Positions 35,678-46,813 of a stretch of DNA of 64,000 nt are shown piece by piece; within the stretch, counting starts at the first letter, position 1; every line of letters starts with the position of its first letter. Source of the DNA: Larimichthys crocea. Lineage: Eukaryota; Chordata; Actinopteri; Sciaenidae. The DNA is taken from NCBI RefSeq assembly GCF_000972845.2, contig NC_040016.1, positions 18,419,732-18,483,731 of the forward strand. The letters run 5' to 3'. The translations under genes and the position numbers were made by a program. The notes under the pieces are model-generated. The model saw only the letters and a program-made list of their open reading frames with translations. It ran no database searches and had not been told where the DNA came from.

Positions 35678-38600
35678 TTAAAACTTTGTTCCAAAAAGAA
35701 TAATAATTAGAACAATGACTATGACAAAGAGGATCAAAATGACCAGCATCTTTCTGTTTTTCTTCTGATACTGTTCCGCCTGCAAAGAAAAACAAAGAAG
35801 TCAAATGCTGCGTTTAACTTGCTCTTAATCAAATAAATATAGGCCGTCTCAACATCATGCAGGTTTAAATGCATGATATCCATAAAAGCTGGTAGTTGTT
35901 AACATTCATTATTAGCTTCCAAGCAAAAATATATAAAATGGCCCCATAAATAAATCTTTAACAGCAACTGAGCTGTACAGCTGTGATAAAAATGGAGTTG
36001 TGTATGTAGCCATGAGCATGTTGTCTTTACCTTTTGTAACTGCTTCATTCCATCTTCTGTTTTAACACAGGCCTGCTCCACATTGAAGTCAATTCTGTCG
36101 AGAACGGTGCCCTTGAGGAACAAGAACAGAGGTTTTTTGTGAGCAGGGGGCGATAAAATAATTTGATTTTGTGGACATGTTAGGACTGCTTCAAATACCT
36201 GTTCCACCACCATTCCAGCCAAGTCCCGGAAAATCTCGTTCAGATCCGAGATGGACTGCACGATTTGCCGGATCTCCCTCTCTCGCTCTTCCACCATGAC
36301 CGAGTTCTGCTCCACCAGCATCAGCTGGTCGTCTGTGAACCCCTGAAACAAAAGAATGAAAGTAGGTGAACATATGTAGACGCAGACTCAGCAGACACTT
36401 AGTGAAAAGACGACAATGTTTGGCTCTAAAAGTTGCAATAAAAACATATTCACAGTGTTATAAATCATTTTAGCATCATGTTTGGATGAGTCATGTTTTT
36501 CTACACTAATAATTAAATAGGCAATAGGGAAAATGTTTAATTTCTTTGCAGAGTTGTGTTGTCAGACACATTAAAACTATTTGAACCAGTTAGTATTAAT
36601 AACAAGTTTAATGGATGTCATTTATTGGTGCATAATTGGCAATAAGGAATTATGTTTTAGGCCGTTTCGCCTCGGACTAAACACAAAACTAGTTGTGCTG
36701 ATAAGTCACAAAAAAACCTGCTTTTATTAGCATTAAATATATAGTCTAAAGTGGTTGAATTGTAAAAGAATGTCCATCTAACTATTGATAGTAGAGATAG
36801 AAATGTTTACTGTCTCACCAGTCTTGATAAAAATTGACAAAAACCTGATGTATGTCTAAATTTGTTATCCTTATCTAATTTGTACTCGTACTTTAAATAA
36901 AAAGTATTTCAGATTTATGTAATATATATTTGATAAACCTGAAAATAAATGCTGTTGTCTCACTCTCACTCCGTTTAAAAAGCCAGTCACCTTGTCATAT
37001 ACAGCTAACTCTTCATCTTCTTCCATCAGGGGTCCGGAGTCAAAAAAGTGCTTTGATCTCTCCTCACGATTCTTCATACCTGGAATATAAAACAAGAAAC
37101 ACGAAGCTTACATGGATTGAAAAAATAATAAAAGGATAAAATCTGACATATAACCTTAAGAATGGTACAGACGTGTGAGAAACAACAGCACAGAATGAGA
37201 ATTCAGGAGGACTAAGTTCTTACGTTTTAGGTAGCCGGACTGCGTATGCCTGAAATTGGTCGACAGCTCCTGCAGGCTCTGTGCCAGGGATGACACCACG
37301 TTTCTCAACAGCTTCTCCTCCTGATCGGTGCAGTGGCCGCAACGAGAATTCAAACCCGTCACAGCTCGCTGGCATCGATGAAACATCTGCAATCAAACAA
37401 ACAAAAAAAAAAAAAAATCAGTGAGTGACCATTTCAAACTCTTCAATGCAAATTATTGTCTGACGTGTCCACACCCAGCCCCTGAAACAAGACAATCAAT
37501 ACTAGATCACGCTCTAATGACCAAACTAACATTCAGGCAGTGTTTACAATAATTTATCTTTTATCTTAACATAATGGTAACTTGTTGTACCTGTGTAATC
37601 TCCTGTGTAGTGATCTCTATGGCATGCTCTTCCTCACTACTGTCATCAAGTGTGGGGCGATTCATGTGCTTGTCATGAAGTACGGCCAGGTCCTTCATCT
37701 TCTGCCGAACCCGTGTGATTTCATACTGGATCTGAAAGTAAATACGTGACGGTTAAAAGACTTTGAACCCATTATTCCAGATAGATGCATGCGTGAGCTT
37801 TAGGTTAAAGCTTTAGGGACCGTGAATCAGCTCGGCCTCTATATTTATACCTCATCAACCCCCTCTATCCATTTGGGGGGCAGTTTCTTGGTGACTCCAA
37901 TGGCAGCTTCAGGATCAAGGCTAATCCCTGACACCAGGGCCATTCGATCATCAGCCAACTTAAGAAACACAAAGAAAACATTCAATCAAACATTGTATGT
38001 AAGAATTCAACATGATGGTGATGATGATGATGATGGTATCACTGGACCATTTTATGCATCTTTAGTAATTCGACCATGAAGGGAAACAACAGTACCTCAT
38101 CAAGCTCCTAATGTGATTGGCAGAGAGCAGATTGGTTCCATCCAATAGAAAAGGAGAGAAAAAGAGAGAAGTAAGAGGAAGTGAGCCCCAGAAGAGACAG
38201 CAGTTAATACCAAATCCAGTGTTTTTGCATCCACCCCCGCCAACAATCAATGACTTTGAAATGAGAATGATAGTTACTGTACAGCAGAGGTTCATTAGGT
38301 AATTCATGTGTGTGTGTGTGTACAGAAGTGTAAAACTAGAGTGTGATGGCAGAAATTGATCATACTTATCCAGAAACTAATAATTAAAAAGGTCGGAAAC
38401 AGTGACAACAAAGAGACTGAGGCTGTGAAGATTGAAAACGGTTGAGCCTCGAGATCACCTGAGATGTCTTGAGTTTCACAAATAGAAAAAGGGAAATATT
38501 AAGATAAGACAATTTAAAATAAACGGACAGTTAATGTTCTTCTGGAAAAGCCAGTTATTATTTAAACCTGAATTCGTACATTGTGATGGCAAACAAAGTC

Positions 38601-40846
38601 GTTTTTTTTGTTCAGTCAGTGCAAATATATGTCAGCCTGTGGATATGTAATATGCCCTAATTGCACTACTGTAAAAATCAAATGAAAGTGTCTGACATCG
38701 GTGGAGAGGGCAGAGAAATTTAAATCATCAGTTTCACAACACATATGGATGACGCTTGATACAAGGACAACAGGACCACACGAACACTGAACAGACACAG
38801 TGCAAGACGAGTGTGATATTAGACTATAAACATCATTTTTTCCATCTCCTTTTGAGCTACAAGTCACACAACATGATTGTAACGGAGCTGAGGGGCGGCT
38901 GTTGGGTAAAAATCACTCCACGGCAACGTCAACAGACACTGCAGCCGAAGTTACTTTCCATTAAAGAATGTGTGGGATGGTGATAGGTCGAAAACAACAA
39001 ACCACGAGCCAGGAAGGTCTACTGATCCATGATATGCATCTCCTGCTGATGTATCTGTATGCTGAATGTATCAGCTGCACCACCAGGCATGAATCGCTTT
39101 TAGAAAATGATCGGCTCTGGAGTAACAGGCCACAGCGCCACTATAGGTTTTTACTCTGAGCATGCTTTGCTGATGGTCCTGAGGTAAACCGGCACACCGC
39201 TCTTCATCACTGCGTCACATGCAGAGATGTACTGGTGATTTAAAATGCTCTTTGCCTTGTAGGGTTAGGCTGTGCTGATTTGCTCGTGTCATTAAAAGAT
39301 AAGCTTCTCCCGAGCTGCCAGGACCAGCAGAGAGTTTATCAGAGGAAAAATTAATGAGGTCTAGGAGAAGTCATTGTCAGCCCTGTAGTGAAAATTTAGC
39401 AGTATATCCTCACGGTTTAATGCCTATGGGTGTACAGGCTGTCAGAAATGTATCTACTTTGGCAAACAACTGGTTAAAATATTCACGAGTGAGTGTGAAC
39501 GGTCACACACACCCTACAGCTGCTCGCTGTGCTGTGTATCCAGCACCTGGTCTCCTCTCATCGCACCAAAAGGTGAACTTCAGAGCAAACACAGGAGCAG
39601 CTGTGAACGGCTCATGCTTCAAGCTTATAAAATGTTTTTTTGGGATGATGTGCCTTGTAGCATTAAAAACTGAGATGGAGTTTAACGGACAGTGAGCACG
39701 TAGATAATAACAGGATTTTGAAAAAGGGGTGAAGCAGTTCTTTAAAAAATGGTTCTTAGAAAACACCCGGACATTTTTGTGCTGATGACATCTGCCGGAT
39801 CCTCATCCGCTCGTTTCACGATATAACTATTTAGATTAGACTCTTTCCGTTATGAGCTACAGTCATTGGGTCATGGCTGGCTACAGGTCTGTTTTTAGAA
39901 ATTTGTCTTAGATCCACGCAATGACGTAGTTGTTGTTGTTGTACTGATAAGAAAATTACCCTGTGAGGAAAGTACCCTGAGATGAGATACTGAAATCAGT
40001 ACAGAGGGAGAAAAGGAGATAAGGAGGTGTATTGTGGAGACTAGAGACGTTTCACCAGAAACCTGAGGAGGAGCTTTTTCCTTTTCATATTTCTTAAATG
40101 ACAGGAAGTAAATTTCATGAATCTTTCCCCACAAAAGAAAAACAGCTACATCAGGGATGTCCAAAGTACGGCCCGGGGGCCAACCACGGCCTGTGATCAG
40201 ATTTCATGCGGCCCAAAGCTTCATTTTTATACTATTATATAATTTATGGCCTGCTAGGATCGTCAGATACTGTATGGCTGTTTGGCTTTTTTTTTGGTTG
40301 ACATAACAAAGCATTTGAACCTTTAAGGACATAACTGCTGGTGTTATACTATATCTGTAGATGTGACACAAAATATTACTTTCTGAATGATTTTGTTAAA
40401 GAGAAGAGCGATTTGTTTTGAGCTTAAACATTAACAGACTTTGTATTACTCATAATAAGTTGTGTTTAAAATGAACATGAGGTGAAGATTTGTATCAACT
40501 TCATGCAACGTTTATAACGTACTCCATACAATTTAGTCTTTGTTATCTGACTCCAGATGTGAAGTTTATTATTTTATTTTTTTACCTGTATGTATATTTC
40601 CATTTTGATTACTTACCGCGTGCAATATTATTTATATCACGCCACTTTTACCTTTAGTACTCGTGTTGCACGTCTGCACACTTATTAAGGTTGAAAGATA
40701 CTTCTGTCTGTTTGTTGTGCCTCTTTTTTATGTTACTTCTGTTGTGTATATTACAATTTTTCTGCTACTGTAACGAGTGAATTTCCCCACTGTGGGATAA
40801 AGTATAATCTAATCTACGGTAATCTAAAGAAAGGAAGAACTGTTTT

Positions 40847-40886
<40 letters not shown>

Positions 40887-41855
40887 TAATAATAATACAT
40901 TTTATTTAAAAGCGCTTTTCAAGGTACTTAAAGACACTTTACAAAGAAAACAAATGTTTTTTTTAGATTTGTTCACGCCTGATTGGCTTAGATTGATAGA
41001 TAGAAAAGAAAAAGATAATTGTGACAATGAAAACTAAATTGTTACAGAACATTTGCATGTAACTTTTGTTTTTACTTTTTAAAATGTTTAAAAAACCATC
41101 ATAAAGCTTAAAATAGATAAAAAAACAGTATATTCTACACACTAGACCGTTAATGAACCTTAAGATAAATTATGAAATGTAAAAACCCTTTTTAAAAAGG
41201 TAAATAATGTTCAATATCAAACAAATAATAGTATGAAATACATAATCATATCAATAAAATCATACATTATACATGTTATGAGTATAACAGGTGTTTTTTT
41301 AATATATAAATTAATGCATTTGATTGTTTTTCATGTTTTAAATCTTAGTATCGTCCCCCGGGCTTCTCCACATTGTCTTTAACAGAAGTTTGGACACCCC
41401 TGAGCTACAAACTAGTTCAATAATTAAAAGTACAATCAATTAAGGCACAATTTGAACTGACACAGCACACTTTTACCTATGGGGAACATTAAAAACATGC
41501 TTTAACTCAACCTAATTAACATTTGACCTCCCTTATTTATAGATATTAGGAAATATTAGCAGATTATTTTAATAATTAGCTATTAAATCAACCCCCCTGT
41601 GCATCACATTACACGTCCTGTATGTTGTAACATGACACACTGTCTGTTTCTAGCTGAGAGTCTGGCTATGTTTCTACATTTCACACACACACACACAGTA
41701 AAATGTCAAAACGATGCAGACCAACTCACCGCAGCATTGCTACGTGTACTCAGACGGGGGTCGTGTGTACTCACTTGCTCAGCCAATATCTGCCGGTTTT
41801 GGATCGCATTGTTCCGCATTAACAAGAAGGCATCGGTCAGACGCCTTGTGGCCAT
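35678..41855 (-). CDS. stx16: syntaxin-16, Qa-SNARE of the trans-Golgi network
   Basis: Coding exons on the minus strand: 41855-41730, 38107-38096 (12-nt microexon), 37958-37851, 37731-37591, 37386-37224, 37079-36991, 36342-36199, 36111-36031, 35779-35678. They give about 321 aa (human STX16 325). The N-terminus [16 protein letters not shown] is the VPS45-binding type peptide. An Habc region follows ([34 protein letters not shown]), then the SNARE motif from about residue 220 to 285 with the zero-layer Gln at 261 exactly at an exon junction. A C-terminal anchor ([19 protein letters not shown]) ends the protein. The family drives fusion of early-endosome-derived carriers with the TGN together with VTI1A, STX6 and VAMP4. 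A second good donor inside exon 1 (after codon 27, Q|GTGAGT) would remove 15 residues in frame. The 3.6-kb first intron holds a complete hAT-like insertion. Confidence 0.95.
38096..38107 (-). CDS. stx16: 12-nucleotide microexon of stx16
   Basis: Minus-strand GAGCTTGATGAG (ELDE) is flanked by TTAG acceptor and GTACTG donor, and supplies exactly the four residues that in recalled human STX16 link the exon-1 region (ending AA) to LADDRM. Phase is 0 on both sides, so it can be skipped without changing frame. Confidence 0.8.
40152..41402. mobile_element. hAT-like non-autonomous transposon in stx16 intron 1
   Basis: Ends CAGGGATGTCCAAA and TTTGGACACCCCTG form terminal inverted repeats (one mismatch in 14). 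Flanking 8-base sequences AGCTACAT (40144-40151) and AGCTACAA (41403-41410) are a target duplication with one change. The left end continues with the GCGGCCC-type signature of hAT elements. No transposase frame is present. A LINE tail plus (TAA)n at about 40760-40965 is nested inside. Confidence 0.8.
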
Positions 41856-42290
41856 GACTGCCTTTAGTTAAAAGTGTTTAAATTAGCGCTGGGACTCAGT
41901 GACAGAGTGACAGAGTCACGGATCAGGCCACGTTTGATTAATTAGCTCCTTTTTTAGCTTTTTTAGCTTCGCTGTTTGAGGCGAAAACTCGCGATAAAGC
42001 GCCGACAGCCGACCTGAGCTATGTTTATCTGTCAGGCATCTCTAAGACTTGAGTTAAAAACAACAGACATGACCGAGAGTTTCTTCTTAATTTAGGGTTT
42101 TTAGTCCAGTTTGGACTCGTTAGCGTTTTTCCGCTCGGCTGCTACGGAAGTAGGAAAACGTAAACACCTGCGTAACTGTTTTCTTCTTCGACGACTCGAA
42201 TTGCTGCAGCTGTCAACTGTGAGGGAGGCTCGTTATCGCCCCCCGCGGCCTCCACAGACACAGCAGCCCCTCTCAATATAAAGGCAATAA
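41856..42290 (-). promoter_or_regulatory. stx16: stx16 promoter / 5-prime UTR region
   Basis: The 400 bases upstream of the stx16 ATG contain several CpG dinucleotides (for example CGCGATAAAGCGCCGACAGC) and an ETS-like CGGAAGTAGG near 42145, with no TATA box at a suitable place. This is what is expected of a housekeeping promoter. It ends where the GATA array begins. Confidence 0.45.
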
Positions 42291-42300
42291 AATCAAATCA

Positions 42301-42301
42301 A

Positions 42302-42379
<78 letters not shown>

Positions 42380-42389
42380 GGATGGATGA

Positions 42390-42459
<70 letters not shown>

Positions 42460-42488
42460 GGATGGATGGATGGATGGATGGATGGATG

Positions 42489-42531
<43 letters not shown>

Positions 42532-42535
42532 GATC
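42301..42535. repeat. (GATA)n/(GATG)n tetranucleotide microsatellite
   Basis: Long uninterrupted GATA runs alternate with shorter GATG runs (42377-42388 and 42459-42490). All three frames of the complement stay open only because of the repeat, so those frames are not genes. Confidence 0.97.
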
Positions 42536-42607
42536 GCTTGCATGCACTAGACTCGATACGGATAAGATAGATCCTCGCTATATAATAGATAGATATATAG
42601 AATCGCA

Positions 42608-43800
42608 TAGATGGATGAATGGCTGGCTGAGAGGTGGCTGGCTGTGCTGGCTGGCTGGCGAGCACTAGATCGCTGGATGGATGGATGGCTGGTGGCTGGC
42701 TGGCTGCCTCTGCTAGCTCGATCATACACTCGATCGCTCGCTAATAGCTCCTCGCGTCGCAGCTCGATCGCTTGGATATGCTGCGTCGCTGGCATGGCTG
42801 CACCTTGCTTGCTTGTCCTACCCTCGCGTCGACTCGCGCGCCGCTCGCTACGGCTCGCTCGCTCTTGCCGCGCTCCGCTCTCGCTCGCTCGCTGCGCTCG
42901 CTAGCTGAGGCGGTGTCGCTGGCTGGTGACTGGACTGCTGCCTCCTCGCTCGAGCTCGCTCGCCCGCTGCTCACTCGCTCGCTCGCTCGCTCGCGTCGCT
43001 CGCTCGACTCGCTGCTGGACCTGCTGCCTGCTGGCTGGCTGGCTCGCTCGCTCGCTCGCTCAGTCGCTTCGCTAGCCAGCTCGGCTTCGACTCGCTGCGC
43101 GCTCGCTCGCCGCTGCGCTCGCTGAGGCGCATACGATGCGGCGTCGCTCGCTCGCTCGCTCGGTCTCGCTCGCTCCTCGCTCGCTCGCTCGCTGGCTGTC
43201 GCTCGCTCGTCGCTGCTGCTCGTGCTCGCTCCGCTCGCTCCCGCGCTGGCGGTGGGGCATGGCTGCTGCTGGCGGACCTGCTGAGCTGCTGGCTCTCTCG
43301 CTGGCTCGCTCGCTCGCGTGCTCCGCCGCTCCGCTCCGCTCGCTCGCTCCTCGCTACCTCGCTCGCCCTCGCTCGCTCGCTCGCTCGCGGCTGGCGGGAT
43401 CTGCATCGCTGGTGGTGGATGGCTGGCTGGGTGGCGCCTCGCCGGCTGCTCGCCATACGACTCGCTCGCTCGCGTTCGCTCCTAGCTTCCTCGCTGCGCT
43501 CGCTGCTCCATCGCTCGCTCGCTGGCGCGCGACTCGCTGTGGCTGGCGCTAGGCCTCGCTCGCTCGCTCGCTCGCTCGCTCCTCCTCGCTCGATCGCTCG
43601 CTCGCCGCTCGCTCGCTCGCTGCTCCGCTGGCTGGCTGGCTGCCTCGCTGGCTGGGCTGGCTGGCTGGCGCTCGCTCGCTCTGAGCTCGTTGCTGTCTCT
43701 GCTCGCTCGCTCGCCATCGCTCGCTAGCGTCCGCTCGCTCGCTCGCCCCGCTAGCTCGCTCGCTCCTGGCTCGATCGGCTCTGATCGCTCGCTCGACTGC
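42608..43800. repeat. CpG-rich degenerate (CGCT)n/(CTGG)n array
   Basis: After a 70-base transition the unit changes from GATG to GGCT/GGAT and then to CGCT (TCGC), continuing for about 1.1 kb with frequent single-base indels and unit switches. It encodes Ala-Arg-Ser-Leu strings on one strand and Ala-Ser-Glu-Arg strings on the other in overlapping frames, so no gene is inferred. Confidence 0.92.
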
Positions 43801-43985
43801 ATCGCCGTTCTTCTTCGTACCCTAGCGCTGGCCCCTTCTCGTGCCGCCCGCCATTCCAACCCCCCGTGCCCCGTCCCCACCCCCCTGCCCCTCTCCTCAT
43901 ACCCGCCCCACTCTCGCCGGCTCCCCGCTTTTTCCCACCCACGCCATCGTCACTCCGCTCACCCTCCCCTCCGTGTACAGCGGGT
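43801..43985. other. C-rich polypyrimidine tract
   Basis: Runs such as AACCCCCCGTGCCCCGTCCC give strong strand asymmetry between the CGCT array and the LINE fragment. There is no gene. Confidence 0.7.
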
Positions 43986-44385
43986 CTCTCCCGCCCGTTG
44001 GCATGTTGCTATGGCCGGCCGATTTTCCTGTCTCTGTCCCCTTCGCCGCGGCGGCTGTCGCACACCTGTGGGCTGCTCCGCTTCTGTCCACTGTGTGGTG
44101 GAGAGGGTGCTGCCATTGTCCATGTGGAGAAACAGTTTATTCAGCTCCTCCTCTCCACCACAGTCTCGAGAGACTCCAGTCTCAGTCCCGAACACGCCAG
44201 CCTTCTTGATGATCTTTTCAAGTCTGTTGGTGTCCGCTGGCTCTGATGCTGCTGCCCCAACAAACAACAGCAAGAAGATTGCACTGGCAACAACAGACGG
44301 GTAAAAAGATCTCCAACACTTTGCTGCACACGTTGAAGATCTCCTCTCAGGAAGTAGAGTCTGCCTCATCCCCTCTTGTACACAC
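43986..44385 (-). mobile_element. LINE ORF2 C-terminal fragment, frameshifted
   Basis: On the minus strand, NRLEKIIKKAG, a neighbouring frame with LESLETVVERRS, and LNKLFLHMDN resemble the extreme C-terminus of the reverse-transcriptase ORF of fish L2/Rex-type LINEs. The pieces lie in different frames, so it is decayed. Confidence 0.6.
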
Positions 44386-44387
44386 TC

Positions 44388-44640
44388 CCAAAATCAAAAT
44401 CAATTTTATTTGTATAGCCCAAAGTCACAAAGTACATTGCCTAAGAGGGCTTTACAATCGTACAGGGAGTGACACCCTCTGTCCTTAGACCCTCGGTTCG
44501 AGGGAGGAAAAACTGGCCCACAAAAAACTTTAACAGGGAAAAAAAGTGAGAAACCTCAGAAAGAGCCACAGAGGGGGATCCCTCTCCAGGACGGACAGAC
44601 GTGCAATAGATGTCACAGTGTACAGGACAAATCAACACAA
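44388..44640 (+). repeat. common fish interspersed repeat
   Basis: It begins AATTTTATTTGTATAGCCCA, contains AGAGGGCTTTACAATC, CCTTAGACCCTCGG and GAGGGGGATCCCTCTCC, and ends around GACAGACGTGCAATAGATGT. This arrangement is widespread in teleost genomes. I do not assign a family name. A diverged copy lies near 11275. Confidence 0.7.
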
Positions 44641-45198
44641 ACATATTGTACAATTACAATGAATGATAAAATAACAATGAATCACACTGAATGTAAAATG
44701 ACCGTAGCAGATATGGTAAGCAATAATGACAGTAGTATATGGTGTGAGACGTCTGCAGGATCACACGCAGCAGCCACGATCCACAGGAACCTGCTGGACG
44801 AGAGAGCCCAGAAACTCCGGGGAAGTTTGGTTAGTAACAGGCATTAATGGACATGTATGTTTACAGATGGAGAGAGAGATAGAGAGAGTGACACCAGGAC
44901 CCAATAACACGGTTTCTAGGTGTTTGGGGGCCTGTGCAAGATGCTATATTGCCAACTTTTCTTTTCTTTTTTTTAAACATATATTTATTGTTTTTTTTGA
45001 GTTACACATCTCAAACACATGGAGCACTAAAAAACACTAGCAAAACTTGAGTTTTATTTTCTTTTTGTTTGTTTGTGTACCTTGTACTGCATGTGTGTTG
45101 TCGTGTTAAAATGCATGTCAAAATAAGTGAAAAAAGAATTTCTCCATGAGGATTAAAAAGAATACTTCTTCGTCTTCTTCTTCTCTTCATATATATAT

Positions 45199-45245
<47 letters not shown>

Positions 45246-46160
45246 ATCATAGAGATATATATATGATAGATTAGTATAGATATATCCATCCATTGTGCAT
45301 CGTTCAATGTTCTTTTGAGTTTTTCCTCCTCCCCTGCCCTCGCAGGTCTTTCAGTTTGACAGTTTGTATTTGGAGCAGTCAACACATCATCCATCCTCTT
45401 TCCTCTGTGCTTATTGAACCCGTAATTACTTAATAGCAGACGAGTACCTTCAGTGTCACTGCCTCATCAAACAAACCTTTAACCTGCCTCCACTCACAAT
45501 GTGTGGGATTTTATCTTCAGTGCTTTTTTTTTAGAGTGCACTTTTTTTTAGAGTGTTTTGACTGTAATTTAACGCCCTCTGCCTTTTTTTAATGAAACTA
45601 AATGATTGATGATGACAATTAGTTTTTTATGTCCCTCAAGTCTATTCAGGCGCGTCAGACAATGTCCTTAAATGACATCTAGAGAAAACGCAAACTGCAC
45701 AAACAAAGTAGAGCAGCTGTCATGTCTTAAAGTAAATTTGATGCTTTCCTGCAAAAAACAAAAACCAGCCCTTTACCATGCATGCAGGTTTTCAGAGGCA
45801 TATTCATGAGTTCACATGTGATACTTCATTCATTTCAATCTGAACTCCCATTGTGTTTTCAGGGCTTAAATCCTCAGTATTTCGGGAATGTGTTGTCTCG
45901 TCGGGAGGGTGAAATGAAATCAAACGTGTGTGCGTGTGTGTGTGCGCAAGGCGGTGCCACTAACAGTAATTATGTGTCTGAGAGCTCCTCCTCTGCTCCT
46001 TCTTAATCCCTTATATCCGCTAATACCGACAGACAGACATTTACCAACATAGCAGCACCAGCTGCCGTCAGCCAACATATCAAAGTTCGGTGTTGTGGAG
46101 CTCCGTGTTTGTTTGTTTTTTTACTTTAGATTACCTCTGCTGAAGCCTGAGGACGGAGAA
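44641..46160. other. intergenic upstream of dgka with AT microsatellite
   Basis: An (AT)n tract lies at about 45189-45250. No coding sequence was recognised. The right-hand 100 bases are likely dgka promoter and 5-prime UTR. Confidence 0.5.
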
Positions 46161-46162
46161 AG
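46080..46162 (+). other. dgka: probable untranslated first exon of dgka
   Basis: A segment ending GGACGGAGAAAG|GTAAGG gives a strong donor at 46163. The next acceptor (CTCATTCAG, exon from 46805) opens nine bases before the ATG. The 5-prime limit was not determined. Confidence 0.45.
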
Positions 46163-46813
46163 GTAAGGACACCTCGAGGGTTCAGTGGTGGTGATCCGGT
46201 TCTGGGTGACAGCACACCTGTGCAGCACGAAAGAGAGCAGAATGAGTCCAAAAGTCTGTCAGACTTCAAATGATATAATCCTGTCTGATGGATGGTTGGT
46301 TTTAATGAATGGTCTCTGATTTTAGGCTCCCTTCACGTTGGTGGGATATTACAAAGTGTTTCTGTGGATGAACACAGCTGCACTACATCTACAGTTTTGT
46401 TTTTATTGCCTGCTGATGATGATCATAAATCTTTACAGGCTGAAACTCATGTTAAGCCATTATTTGTGGGCAACTCCCTATGTTGTCAGATCTACCTTTG
46501 ACCCATTTCCACATAAAAAAAAACCAAAAACAAATAATTGTATGACAACAAATTCTTTCAAATGTTGTAGCTACATCTGATTTTCAGTAGTGGTCTAAAT
46601 ATCTGAAGCCAGACGTTGTGGTTTATCAGTATCCGTTGAAAAAGGAGTGTTTTTTAACGTACTACTTCGTATGTACAGTGCTATCTAAGGAATGGAGGCA
46701 AACCAGTTCATTTGAGTCACAGCATGACAGTGGAAGACCATTATGTATGTGTAACCTCTTTGTGACTGTCCTGATATTTTGAAATTTTCTCTTTGCTCAT
46801 TCAGCTGATCAGC

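Noticed and set aside
42273..43942. Many long open frames on both strands (up to 248 codons)
   Set aside because: They are translations of tetranucleotide repeats in several overlapping frames with no domain content.
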